A program made the position numbers and the translations under genes. From positions 868,001-932,000 of the forward strand of contig NZ_CALFYO010000021.1 of NCBI RefSeq assembly GCF_937952055.1: DNA of 64,000 nucleotides, given 5' to 3'. A model generated the notes under the pieces. The model was given only the letters and a program-made list of their open reading frames with translations, was not told where the DNA came from and searched no databases. How positions within the stretch are numbered: the stretch's first letter is position 1; every line of letters starts with the position of its first letter. Positions 37,321 to 44,843 of the stretch are shown here, one piece after another. Origin of the DNA: an uncultured Piscinibacter sp. GTDB lineage: Bacteria > Pseudomonadota > Gammaproteobacteria > Burkholderiales > Burkholderiaceae_C.

Positions 37321-38874
37321 GTGAGTACAACCACCATGTCACCGGAACTGGAAGAGCACGTTCTCGACGTGGAAGATCACGCGCTTGACGTGCACGAGCA
37401 TGCTCTCGACGTCGAGAAGGTCAGTCGCCTGCTCGATGAACTCGACCAGCGGCTCAGCCACCTCGACGCCCAGCTGGTGGGCGAGCGGCGCAAGCACCAA
37501 CTGCTTGGCACGATCGTGGGCTCGCTCGAGGAGCTCGACGCGGCCGGTGGCGCGGAGCTCTTCTTCGACCCCGAGACGTCGCGCGACCAGCAACTGCAAA
37601 AGCTGCGCGAGAACATCGCGGCCTTCGAAAAGAAGGTCGCCGAGATCGAGGCGCGGCGCGACCAGGTGTTCACCGAAATCGACGTCGAGACCGACAACCT
37701 GCGTCGCCTGAACACCGAGCTGGTAGAGATCGAGGAGGAGCTCGAAGACCGTCGCCACGAGCTTCCGGTCTACCGCGATCCGGCGGAGATCCCTTATCGT
37801 CCGCTGGTCATGCCGTGGGCGACCAATGGGGAGGACGACCGCCGCTACCGCAAGGTCTTCCTGGGCAGCGTGGCCATCTCGTTCGTGATGGGTGCGGCCG
37901 TCCTGATGTTCAAGCCCACGCACGAGAAGCGGCAGGAGGAATTCATTCCCGAGCGCCTCGCCGAGCTCATCGTCAAGAAGAAGGAAGAGCCCAAGAAACC
38001 GGAGGCCAAGCCCCAAGAAAGGCCCCAGGACAAGCCCCAGGACAAGCCGCCGCCCGAACGCGCGCCGGTTGCCAAGGCGACCAATCCGCATCCTGCGCCG
38101 CAGGTTCCGGCTGACAATGCGCCGCCGACCACGACGGCACGCGACCACACACCGCAGCCCGCGCCTGGCACACCCGATGCGCAGCAAGTGGCACGGGCGT
38201 CGGCGCAGACCAAGGGCGTGCTCGCGCACCAGAACGACCTTGCGGGCTTGATCGACAGCTCGGGTCCCGTCAAGGTGGGTGCCGAGGGCGTCGTGTCAAA
38301 CACCGGGAAGATCGCGCCCGGCACCGCGACCACGCGCTCACTGATCGTCTCCCAAGTGGGCAAAGGCAGCGGCGGCATCAACGTGGCCGCGATCAGCCGC
38401 GACGGCAACGGCGGCGGCGGCACTGGCGGCGCCGGGACCGGCACTGGAGGCGGGGGCGGTGGCAACGGCTTCGGAGGCAGCGGTCTCGGCGGTGGTGGCG
38501 GCGTCAACGTCGCTCGCGTGCAGAGCGCCACGGGCACGGCGGCGGCGGACGCCCGGCCGTTGAGCAAAGGCGCCGCACCGTCGCGCACCGACGAGGAAAT
38601 CCAGATCGTCTTCGACCGCTACAAGGCCGCGCTCTACCGCATCTACAACCGCGAGTTGCGCAACGACCCGAGTCTGAAGGGCAAGATGGTCCTGCAACTG
38701 ACCATCGAGCCCGATGGGCGCGTGTCGGCATGTTCGGTCAAGTCGACCGATCTGAACTCGCCCGCCCTCTCGGGCGAGGTCGTCGATCGCGTGCTGAAGT
38801 TCAACTTTGGCGCCAAGGAAGGCGTGCCCTCACTCACCATCGTGTATCCGATCGATTTTCTGCCGGCTGCTTGA
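37321..38874 (+). CDS. AgmX/PglI-type envelope-spanning protein with TonB-like C-terminus
   Basis: A 517-residue protein from GTG 37321 (GGAG 10 bases upstream). Three 7-residue tandem repeats (HVLDVED, HALDVHE, HALDVEK; 13-33) start a long cytoplasmic coiled coil (to about 150). A transmembrane helix (about 179-197) is followed by a Pro/Lys-rich periplasm-spanning stretch (about 215-290) and a Gly-rich linker (about 362-394). A C-terminal AgmX/PglI domain (about 423-517; IQIVFDRYKAALYRIYNRE, then GKMVLQLTIEPDGRVSACSV) is related to TonB. Such proteins (GltG/GltJ in Myxococcus) couple the TolQR-type motor to outer parts. It is last in the unit. Confidence 0.88.
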   Translation: MSTTTMSPELEEHVLDVEDHALDVHEHALDVEKVSRLLDELDQRLSHLDAQLVGERRKHQLLGTIVGSLEELDAAGGAELFFDPETSRDQQLQKLRENIAAFEKKVAEIEARRDQVFTEIDVETDNLRRLNTELVEIEEELEDRRHELPVYRDPAEIPYRPLVMPWATNGEDDRRYRKVFLGSVAISFVMGAAVLMFKPTHEKRQEEFIPERLAELIVKKKEEPKKPEAKPQERPQDKPQDKPPPERAPVAKATNPHPAPQVPADNAPPTTTARDHTPQPAPGTPDAQQVARASAQTKGVLAHQNDLAGLIDSSGPVKVGAEGVVSNTGKIAPGTATTRSLIVSQVGKGSGGINVAAISRDGNGGGGTGGAGTGTGGGGGGNGFGGSGLGGGGGVNVARVQSATGTAAADARPLSKGAAPSRTDEEIQIVFDRYKAALYRIYNRELRNDPSLKGKMVLQLTIEPDGRVSACSVKSTDLNSPALSGEVVDRVLKFNFGAKEGVPSLTIVYPIDFLPAA

Positions 38875-38929
38875 TCTGCGGCGGCGATGGTGTCGAAAAG
38901 GATCGAGGGCCTTCATCGAGCAGAGCGTC

Positions 38930-38947
38930 GCGGGTCGAATGACCCGC
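38930..38947 (+). terminator. Hairpin after the nine-gene unit
   Basis: A 7-bp perfect stem GCGGGTC / GACCCGC with loop GAAT, 56 bases after the last stop of the unit. No T-run follows, so it may be a weak or Rho-assisted end rather than a classic intrinsic terminator. Confidence 0.35.
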
Positions 38948-38964
38948 CGTGAAGCGGTCTCCCT

Positions 38965-39180
38965 TCATGTTCGCCCGGCCGTGGGCCGACGCTGCCGGGT
39001 GAGTTTGCACCTCAGGTGTTCTGCGCCGATCAAGTACTCGGGGTTGTCGATGAGGCGCTGCGCAGCCAGGTCGATGAACGCTCGTGCGCAAGCCGGCTGC
39101 GAGGTCCCGCTGCCGAAGTAGACGAAGTGGCCGGCGTACTCGGGCATGTGTTCCGTGAGGACGGGCACCCAGGGATGACC
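38965..39180 (-). pseudogene. LysR-type regulator, C-terminal fragment
   Basis: On the minus strand the frame reads HPWVPVLTEHMPEYAGHFVY and then PACARAFIDLAAQRL, which matches the end of LysR effector domains (LVPVL..., a Tyr/Phe-rich strand, then AFIDFL-type helix). Only about 70 residues remain; upstream of about 39180 the similarity stops where the phage-like fragment on the opposite strand begins. No helix-turn-helix is present. It is a gene remnant cut by an insertion or deletion. Confidence 0.6.
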
Positions 39181-39582
39181 TTCTCGCTGATCGTCGTGGA
39201 CGAAGCAGGTGAAGGCCCCGAGCTGCCCGTGATCGACTCGCCATCGCTCACCCTGCGCGCGAACGCCGTGCCGTTGCGCCTGGTCCTCGCTGGCAATCCC
39301 GGCGGCGCGAATCACAGCGCCATCGCCGAACGCTACGTGACCGGACGCACTCCTGGGGCACCGTTCGAGTTTGGCGGCAACACGTGGGTCTATGCATCGT
39401 CCACGGTTGACGACAACGCACATCCGCCGGCCGCATACAAGCGCAACTTCGAAGTCTTGCGGACAACGGACCGGCGCTGTACAAGGCGCATCGGCACGGA
39501 GATTGGTCGGCCATCGTCGGTGACCACTTCGGCGGGGTGTGGCGCGCGGATCGCGTGCCAAATCCAGTGGAAACGTCATCAC
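39178..39582 (+). pseudogene. Phage terminase large-subunit fragment, frameshifted
   Basis: The plus-strand frame gives FSLIVVDEAGEGPEL (Walker B), then LRLVLAGNPGGANHSAIAE (motif III-like) and TWVYASSTVDDNAH. After GAC at 39469-39471 the frame is lost, but shifting by one base restores a terminase-like sequence (PALYKAHRHGDWSAIVGDHF, GVWRADRVPNP), consistent with loss of one C. The N-terminal ATPase half and the nuclease domain are missing. The fragment ends at the 3' end of the tRNA-Ser gene, a typical phage attachment site. Confidence 0.65.
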
Positions 39583-39673
39583 TGGCGGAGAAGGAGGGAT
39601 TCGAACCCTCGATACGGTGAAACCGTATACCGGATTTCGAGTCCGGCGCATTCGACCACTCTGCCACCTCTCC
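39583..39673 (-). tRNA. tRNA-Ser (anticodon CGA)
   Basis: The minus strand begins GGAGAGGTGGCAGAGTGG and ends with encoded CCA (39583-39585). The 7-bp acceptor stem pairs GGAGAGG with CTTCTCC (one G-T), the anticodon stem-loop is CCGGA-CTCGAAA-TCCGG with CGA as anticodon (reads UCG), a long serine-type variable arm follows (stem TACGGT / ACCGTA), and the T loop GGTTCGAATCC is canonical. It is 91 bases with CCA. Phage-like DNA abuts its 3' end. Confidence 0.95.
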
Positions 39674-39739
39674 GGTGTTCTGAAAGCGTTCGGCGGGTCG
39701 GTGCCGAGCCGCGAATTCTAGCTCACTCGGCGCACGCGA

Positions 39740-40546
39740 TCAGGGCATCGTGCGCAGGGTCAGGCCGTGAAGCGCCGCATGGTCAATACGGCTTTGCCAC
39801 ACCTGTCCGGGCGCCATCGGCCAGGCGTCGGTGAGCGTGCCGGTGGTGACCACGTCCCCGGCGCGAACCTGCCACTGCGGCGAGTGAACGGCCATCGCCT
39901 CCAGCCAGAGGCTGAGCGCGGTGACGGGCCCGTCGAGCACATTGGCGCCCCGACCCGTCTCGACGTCGACACCATCGCGCGACAGGGTCAGCTCGAGACC
40001 GGCCAGTTCCTCATCGAGCCGCCCGAAGCGGCTCACCGGCACGCGAGGTCCGACGTACGCCCGGCCATGCAGAGCGAAGTCGGCTACCGTGTCCGGCGCG
40101 GTGAAGCGCCAGTCGGCGAAGTGCGTGTGCACGATCTCGAAGCCGTGGGCCACCCACGCGAGGCAGGCGAGCAGATCGCTCCTTCGCATGCCGGGCCGCG
40201 GCGCTGCGGCAAAGCCGAACACGATCTCCGGCTCCAGCCTGGGCTGCACCAGGCCTCGCATCGGCGCCTGCGCCTCGGTGCCGTCCAGCAGGGTCAGCGT
40301 GCTGCGCCACACAGGGGCCCAGATCGGCGCGAAGACGCCGTAGCGCGGCCAGATCGTGCGGTTGGTGAAGCCGATCTTGTAGCCGCACGGCGCGTCGCCG
40401 AGGGCGCAGCGTCGCTGGCGGATTGCTTCGGCCACCTCGAAGGCCTGCACCAGCGTGAGGCCGCCGGGCCGCGCACTCGGCGGGTCGATCAGCCGCGCCT
40501 CCTTCCAGGCGCTGAGCAGTTCGTCGGCGAGTGCCGCAGTGTCCAC
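39740..40546 (-). CDS. 2-keto-4-pentenoate hydratase family protein
   Basis: A 268-residue cytoplasmic enzyme of the fumarylacetoacetate-hydrolase superfamily, hydratase branch (MhpD-like), which adds water to 2-hydroxypentadienoate-type intermediates of aromatic ring cleavage using a divalent metal. The visible conserved blocks are GYKIGFTNRTIW, QPRLEPEIVFGF (metal-binding Glu residues) and GDVVTTGTLTDAWP. GTG 40546 is used because it lies 5 bases after the serS stop and gives VDTAALADELL, the normal family N-terminus. No other aromatic-degradation genes are adjacent, so the actual substrate is unknown. Confidence 0.85.
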   Translation of the reverse strand: MDTAALADELLSAWKEARLIDPPSARPGGLTLVQAFEVAEAIRQRRCALGDAPCGYKIGFTNRTIWPRYGVFAPIWAPVWRSTLTLLDGTEAQAPMRGLVQPRLEPEIVFGFAAAPRPGMRRSDLLACLAWVAHGFEIVHTHFADWRFTAPDTVADFALHGRAYVGPRVPVSRFGRLDEELAGLELTLSRDGVDVETGRGANVLDGPVTALSLWLEAMAVHSPQWQVRAGDVVTTGTLTDAWPMAPGQVWQSRIDHAALHGLTLRTMP

Positions 40547-40550
40547 CGCC

Positions 40551-41846
40551 TCAGTCCCGCAGTACGTCGAGCCCGCCCAGGTAAGGCCGGAGCACCGCGG
40601 GCACGCGGACCGAGCCGTCGGCCTGCTGGTGGTTCTCCAGCACGGCCACCAGCGCGCGGCCCACCGCCAGGCCCGAGCCGTTGAGCGTGTGCACCAGTTC
40701 GTTCTTCCCCTGGGCGTTCTTGAAGCGCGCCTGCATGCGCCGCGCCTGGAAGGCCTCGCAGTTCGAGCAGGAGCTGATCTCGCGATAGGTGCCCTGCGCC
40801 GGCAGCCAGACCTCGAGGTCGTAGGTCTTGCTGGCGCCGAAGCCCATGTCGCCGCTGCACAGTGCGACGACACGGTAGGGCAGCTCCAGCTTGCGCAGGA
40901 TGGCCTCGGCGTGTCCGACCATCTGCTCCAGCGCCTCGTAGCTGCGCTCGGGATGCACGATCTGCACCATCTCGACCTTGTCGAACTGATGCTGGCGGAT
41001 CATGCCGCGCGTATCGCGACCGGCGCTGCCGGCCTCGGAACGGAAGCAGGGGCTGTGCGCGGTCAGCCTGATCGGCAGCGCGCTCTCGGCCAGCACCTGC
41101 TCGCGCACGGTGTTGGTCAGCGAGATCTCGCTGGTGGAGATGAGGTACTGCTCGCGCTGCTCCTCGTCTCCGCCTCGGCTGACCCAGAACATGTCGTCCT
41201 TGAACTTGGGCAGTTGTCCGGTGCCCTCGAGGATCTCGCGGTTGACGATGTAGGGCGTGTAGCACTCGGTGTAGCCATGCTCCTGGGTCTGCACGTCGAG
41301 CATGAACTGCGCGAGCGCGCGGTGCAGCCGCGCCACCGGGCCGCGCAGGAAGGTGAAGCGCGAGCCGCTGAGCTTCGCACCGGTGTCGAAGTCCAGGCCC
41401 AGCGGTCCACCCAGGTCCACGTGGTCCTTCGGCGCGAAGTCGAACGTGCGCGGCGTGCCCCAGCGCCGAACCTCGACGTTGCCGGTCTCATCGGCACCCA
41501 CCGGCACGCTCTCGTGCGGCAGGTTGGGCACCGCCATCAGCATCTCGGCGAGATCCGCCTGGATCGCCTCCAGCCGTTCCGCCGAGGCCTTCAAGCCGTC
41601 GGCGATCCCGGCGACCTGCGCCATCAGCTCGCCGGTGTCCTGTCCCTTCGCCTTGAGCTGGCCGATCTGCTTGGACAGGCTGTTTCGCTGCGCCTGCAGT
41701 TCCTCGGTGCGGGTCTGGATCGCCTTGCGCTCCGCCTCGAGCGACTGGAAGCGCGGCACGTCGAGGAAGGCTTGCGGCGTCTTGCGCGCTTCGAGGCGGG
41801 CGACCACCTGCGCCAGGTCCTTGCGCAGCAGATTGATGTCAAGCAT
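40551..41846 (-). CDS. serS: Serine-tRNA ligase
   Basis: A 431-residue class II synthetase charging tRNA-Ser. An N-terminal antiparallel coiled-coil arm (about 25-110; QTRTEELQAQRNSLSKQI) binds the long variable arm of tRNA-Ser. The catalytic domain contains motif 2 (CFRSEAGSAGRDTRGMIR) and the serine-binding TSEISLTN. The end (LNGSGLAVGRALVAVLEN) is motif 3. The length equals the E. coli enzyme (430). The start MLDINLLRKD is canonical. The hydratase gene follows 4 bases after its stop. Confidence 0.98.
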   Translation of the reverse strand: MLDINLLRKDLAQVVARLEARKTPQAFLDVPRFQSLEAERKAIQTRTEELQAQRNSLSKQIGQLKAKGQDTGELMAQVAGIADGLKASAERLEAIQADLAEMLMAVPNLPHESVPVGADETGNVEVRRWGTPRTFDFAPKDHVDLGGPLGLDFDTGAKLSGSRFTFLRGPVARLHRALAQFMLDVQTQEHGYTECYTPYIVNREILEGTGQLPKFKDDMFWVSRGGDEEQREQYLISTSEISLTNTVREQVLAESALPIRLTAHSPCFRSEAGSAGRDTRGMIRQHQFDKVEMVQIVHPERSYEALEQMVGHAEAILRKLELPYRVVALCSGDMGFGASKTYDLEVWLPAQGTYREISSCSNCEAFQARRMQARFKNAQGKNELVHTLNGSGLAVGRALVAVLENHQQADGSVRVPAVLRPYLGGLDVLRD

Positions 41847-41930
41847 GAGAAGCCGGACCGCGAGGGCGCGGCCGCTGTGGGTCGGGAATGGGGAATTGTA
41901 GGCAGGCCGCCTGCGCGCGCCGCCGCGGGG

Positions 41931-42407
41931 TCAGCCCGGCTCGCCCATCATCGACTGCAGGTAGTTCGGCAGCCCGACCTTGCCCACCAGCTCGATCTGC
42001 GTCTCGAGGAAGTCGATGTGCTCCTCGGTGTCGTCGAGAATGCCCTGCAGAATGTCGCGCGAGACATAGTCGCGCACCGATTCGCAGCAGGCGATGCCGT
42101 CCTTGATGGTCGCCTGGGCGCCTTGCTCGAGCTTGAGGTCGCACGCGAGGATCTCGGGCACGTTCTCACCGACCAGGAGCTTGCCCAGATCCTGAAGGTT
42201 GGGCAGGCCGTCGAGCATGAAGATGCGCTCCATCAGCCGGTCGGCGTGCTTCATCTCGCCGATCGACTCCTCGTATTCCTTCTTCGCCAGCTTGTCCAGG
42301 CCCCAGTGCTTGAGCATGCGGTAGTGGAGGAAGTACTGATTGGTGGCGGTCAACTCGTTCTTCAGCTGGGCATTGAGATGGCCAATCACCTGGGGGTCGC
42401 TCTTCAC
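41931..42407 (-). CDS. bfr: Bacterioferritin
   Basis: A 158-residue iron-storage protein forming 24-mers with haem at subunit interfaces. Ferroxidase ligands are at the E. coli positions: Glu18 (KNELTA), Glu51 and His54 in GEMKHADRL, with the haem ligand Met52 between them; the downstream Glu94 and the EEHID segment (Glu127, His130) are also in place. GTG 42407 is supported by AAGGAGA 7 bases upstream and restores the exact family length. It is transcribed leftward alone; the 285 bases to ispH hold no convincing gene. Confidence 0.97.
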   Translation of the reverse strand: MKSDPQVIGHLNAQLKNELTATNQYFLHYRMLKHWGLDKLAKKEYEESIGEMKHADRLMERIFMLDGLPNLQDLGKLLVGENVPEILACDLKLEQGAQATIKDGIACCESVRDYVSRDILQGILDDTEEHIDFLETQIELVGKVGLPNYLQSMMGEPG

Positions 42408-42692
42408 GGTGGCTCTCCTTGTGCTCGCAGTCGCGCACATTGTGCGCTGGCGTCATGGTGCGCGCACGAAGCCGCCGCAGCGAGTGCGGCCGCATGGACT
42501 GTCGACCATAATGGTTCGCATTCAGGTGCGTCCGCCCGATGCAGTTCGCCGAACTGCACATGACCCTGCGCCTCGTGCCGTTGCAGCTCGAATCGCCGCT
42601 GATCGGCACGGTCGTGCCACACTGCCTGGCGATGCTGGCCTACCCTTTCGAGCTCAGCTGCGAGGCGGCGTTCGAGGCCTACCGCGTCACGC

Positions 42693-43664
42693 TCAGTCGA
42701 GCTGAGCCATCGACTTGTCGCCCAGGCCCAGCGGCAGCGGAAAGTGCACCGTCTCCTCGACGCCCGGCAGCGATCGCACCGACACCGCCCCCAGCTCGCG
42801 AAGCCGTTCGACCACCTGCTCCACGAGGATGTCCGGCGCCGACGCACCGGCCGTGAGGCCGACGCGTCGGCGACCCTCCAGCCAGTGCGCCTGCAGGTCC
42901 TTCGGCTGGTCGACCATGTAGGCCGGCGTGCCCAGGCGCTGCGCAAGTTCCTGCAGGCGGTTGCTGTTCGAGCTGGTCGGACTGCCGACGACGATCACCA
43001 CGTCGACCTGGGGCGCCAGCACCTTCACCGCGTCCTGCCGGTTCTGCGTGGCATAGCAGATGTCCTGCCGCTTCGGCTCGCGCACCTTGGGGAAACGCCG
43101 CTTCACCGCGGCGAGGATCTCCGCTGCGTCGTCGACCGACAAGGTCGTCTGCGTCACCACCGCCAGCCGCTCGGTCTGCGGCAGGTTCAGGCGCTCGACG
43201 TCCTGCACCTCCTCGACGAGGAAGATACCGTCGTCGAGCTGGCCCATCGTGCCCTCGACCTCGGGGTGACCCTTGTGGCCGATCATGATGAAGTCGTAGC
43301 CCTCCTTGTGGAGCTTGGCCACCTCCACGTGCACCTTGGTCACCAGCGGGCAGGTGGCGTCGAACACCGAGAAGCCGCGCCGCGCGGCCTCATGGCGCAC
43401 GGCCTGCGACACGCCGTGCGCGCTGAACACCAGCGTCGCGCCCGGAGGCACCTCGGCGAGGTCCTCGATGAAGATGGCGCCCTTGGCTCTCAGGTCGTTG
43501 ACCACGTAGGTGTTGTGCACGATCTCGTGGCGCACGTAGATCGGCGCACCGAACTTCTTCAGCGCCCGCTCTACGATCTCGATCGCGCGGTCCACGCCGG
43601 CGCAGAAGCCGCGTGGCTCGGCCAGCAGCACCTCGTGCGGACCGTCGACGATGTCCCGGCCCAT
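42693..43664 (-). CDS. ispH: 4-hydroxy-3-methylbut-2-enyl diphosphate reductase
   Basis: A 323-residue iron-sulfur enzyme of the last step of the MEP isoprenoid pathway. The three cluster cysteines are at Cys21 (RGFCAGV), Cys105 (DATCPLV) and Cys203 (DICYATQNRQ). The catalytic Glu lies in HPEVEGTMGQ, and SSNSNRL is also conserved. The ATG overlaps the stop of the upstream FKBP-type isomerase (TGATG). The fkpB-ispH pairing is common in proteobacteria. Confidence 0.98.
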   Translation of the reverse strand: MGRDIVDGPHEVLLAEPRGFCAGVDRAIEIVERALKKFGAPIYVRHEIVHNTYVVNDLRAKGAIFIEDLAEVPPGATLVFSAHGVSQAVRHEAARRGFSVFDATCPLVTKVHVEVAKLHKEGYDFIMIGHKGHPEVEGTMGQLDDGIFLVEEVQDVERLNLPQTERLAVVTQTTLSVDDAAEILAAVKRRFPKVREPKRQDICYATQNRQDAVKVLAPQVDVVIVVGSPTSSNSNRLQELAQRLGTPAYMVDQPKDLQAHWLEGRRRVGLTAGASAPDILVEQVVERLRELGAVSVRSLPGVEETVHFPLPLGLGDKSMAQLD

Positions 43665-44107
43665 CACAGCACCCCGATCAGTTGCACTTCGAAGGTCACC
43701 GGCCGGCCGGCCAGCGGGTGGTTGAAGTCGAACAGCAGCCAGTCTTCGCCCAGCTCGCGCACCACGCCGGCATAGTTCGCCTGGCCGTCGGGCGTGGGGA
43801 ACTGCACCACGTCGCCGAGCTGGTAGGTCTGGTCGGGGTCGCCCAGCTCGGCCAGCAGTGAGCGCTTGACGCGCTGCAGCAGTGCGGAGTTGCGTTCGCC
43901 GAAGGCCTCGCCCGCAGGCAGCTCGAAGACGCTGCGCGCGCCTTCGGCCAGGCCGATCAGGCGCTGCTCCAGCGCAGCGGCGAGCTCGCCGGTGCCGAGC
44001 GACAGCGTGGCCGGCTTGTCGGCGAAGGTGTTGACGATGTCGGCGCCATCGGGCCCGGCAAGACGGTAGTGCAGGGTCAGGAAAGACCCCGGCTGCACGA
44101 AGTTCAA
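43664..44107 (-). CDS. fkpB: FKBP-type peptidyl-prolyl isomerase (FkpB/SlpA-like)
   Basis: About 147 residues. The FKBP fold has an IF insert, as in SlyD/SlpA: GSFLTLHYRLAGPDGADIVNT at the start, then AEGARSVFELPAGEAFGERN and GEDWLLFDFNHPLAGRPVTF near the end. It is a cytoplasmic chaperone and isomerase. The start is not certain: TTG 44107 has GGAG 10 bases upstream, and GTG 44098 is an alternative three codons inside. It is translationally coupled to ispH and lies 64 bases from the divergent radC start. Confidence 0.9.
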   Translation of the reverse strand: MNFVQPGSFLTLHYRLAGPDGADIVNTFADKPATLSLGTGELAAALEQRLIGLAEGARSVFELPAGEAFGERNSALLQRVKRSLLAELGDPDQTYQLGDVVQFPTPDGQANYAGVVRELGEDWLLFDFNHPLAGRPVTFEVQLIGVL

Positions 44108-44171
44108 GGCTTGGCCGCTCCAGTAGACTGAAGCGGATTTTACGGGGCCCGCTGCCGCGGCCCTCCCGACG

Positions 44172-44843
44172 GTGATCAAGGATATTCCACCCGACGCCCG
44201 CCCGCGCGAGAAACTGCTCGCCCAAGGCCCTGCCGCACTGGCCGATGCCGAGCTGGTGGCGCTGCTGCTGCGCACCGGGCTGAAGGGCGTGTCGGTACTG
44301 CAGCTCGCGCAGTCGCTGCTCGACGAGTTCGGTGGTCTGGCCGGGCTGCTGCACGCCGGGCCGGCCGACCTGAAGCGGGTCAGAGGCCTGGGTCCGGCCA
44401 AGCGAGCCGAGATGGCGGCGGTGGTCGAGCTGGCGCGGCGCTCGCTGCGACAGCGCCTGGCCGACCGGCCGGCCTTCGAGTCGCCCGAAGGCGTGCGCGA
44501 CTACCTGCGACTGCACCTCGGCGCACGCGAGCACGAGGTGTTCGCCGTGCTGTTCCTCGATGCGCAGCACCGGCTGCTGCAGTTCGACGAAATGTTCCGC
44601 GGCACGCTGACGCAGACCAGCGTCTATCCGCGCGAGGTGGTTCGGCGTGCGTTGGCACTCAATGCGGCGGCGGTGATCCTCGCCCACAACCACCCATCGG
44701 GCGTGGCGGAGCCGTCGTGCGCCGACGAGTTCCTGACGCAGTCACTGAAGAGCGCGCTGCAACTCGTCGACGTGCGCGTTCTCGACCACATGGTCGTCGG
44801 GCACAGCGGGGTCGTGTCGTTCGCCGAGCGGGGACTGCTGTGA
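44172..44843 (+). CDS. radC: RadC family JAMM-domain protein
   Basis: A 223-residue protein with GTG start. An N-terminal helix-hairpin-helix domain (about 15-85; LRTGLKGVSVLQLAQ; LKRVRGLGPAKRAEM) precedes a JAB1/MPN-type metalloprotease-like domain with the zinc motif AHNHPSGVAEPSCADE. The name comes from an E. coli radiation phenotype later ascribed to recG, so the true function is unknown; links to natural transformation have been reported for relatives. The stop overlaps the GTG of the Smr gene (GTGA). Confidence 0.95.
   Translation: MIKDIPPDARPREKLLAQGPAALADAELVALLLRTGLKGVSVLQLAQSLLDEFGGLAGLLHAGPADLKRVRGLGPAKRAEMAAVVELARRSLRQRLADRPAFESPEGVRDYLRLHLGAREHEVFAVLFLDAQHRLLQFDEMFRGTLTQTSVYPREVVRRALALNAAAVILAHNHPSGVAEPSCADEFLTQSLKSALQLVDVRVLDHMVVGHSGVVSFAERGLL

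Noticed and set aside
42539..42856. Plus-strand frame of 105 codons between bfr and ispH
   Set aside because: The first ~50 residues look somewhat protein-like, but the frame runs deep into the ispH gene on the opposite strand and then becomes Pro/Arg/Ala-rich. No ribosome-binding site is seen.
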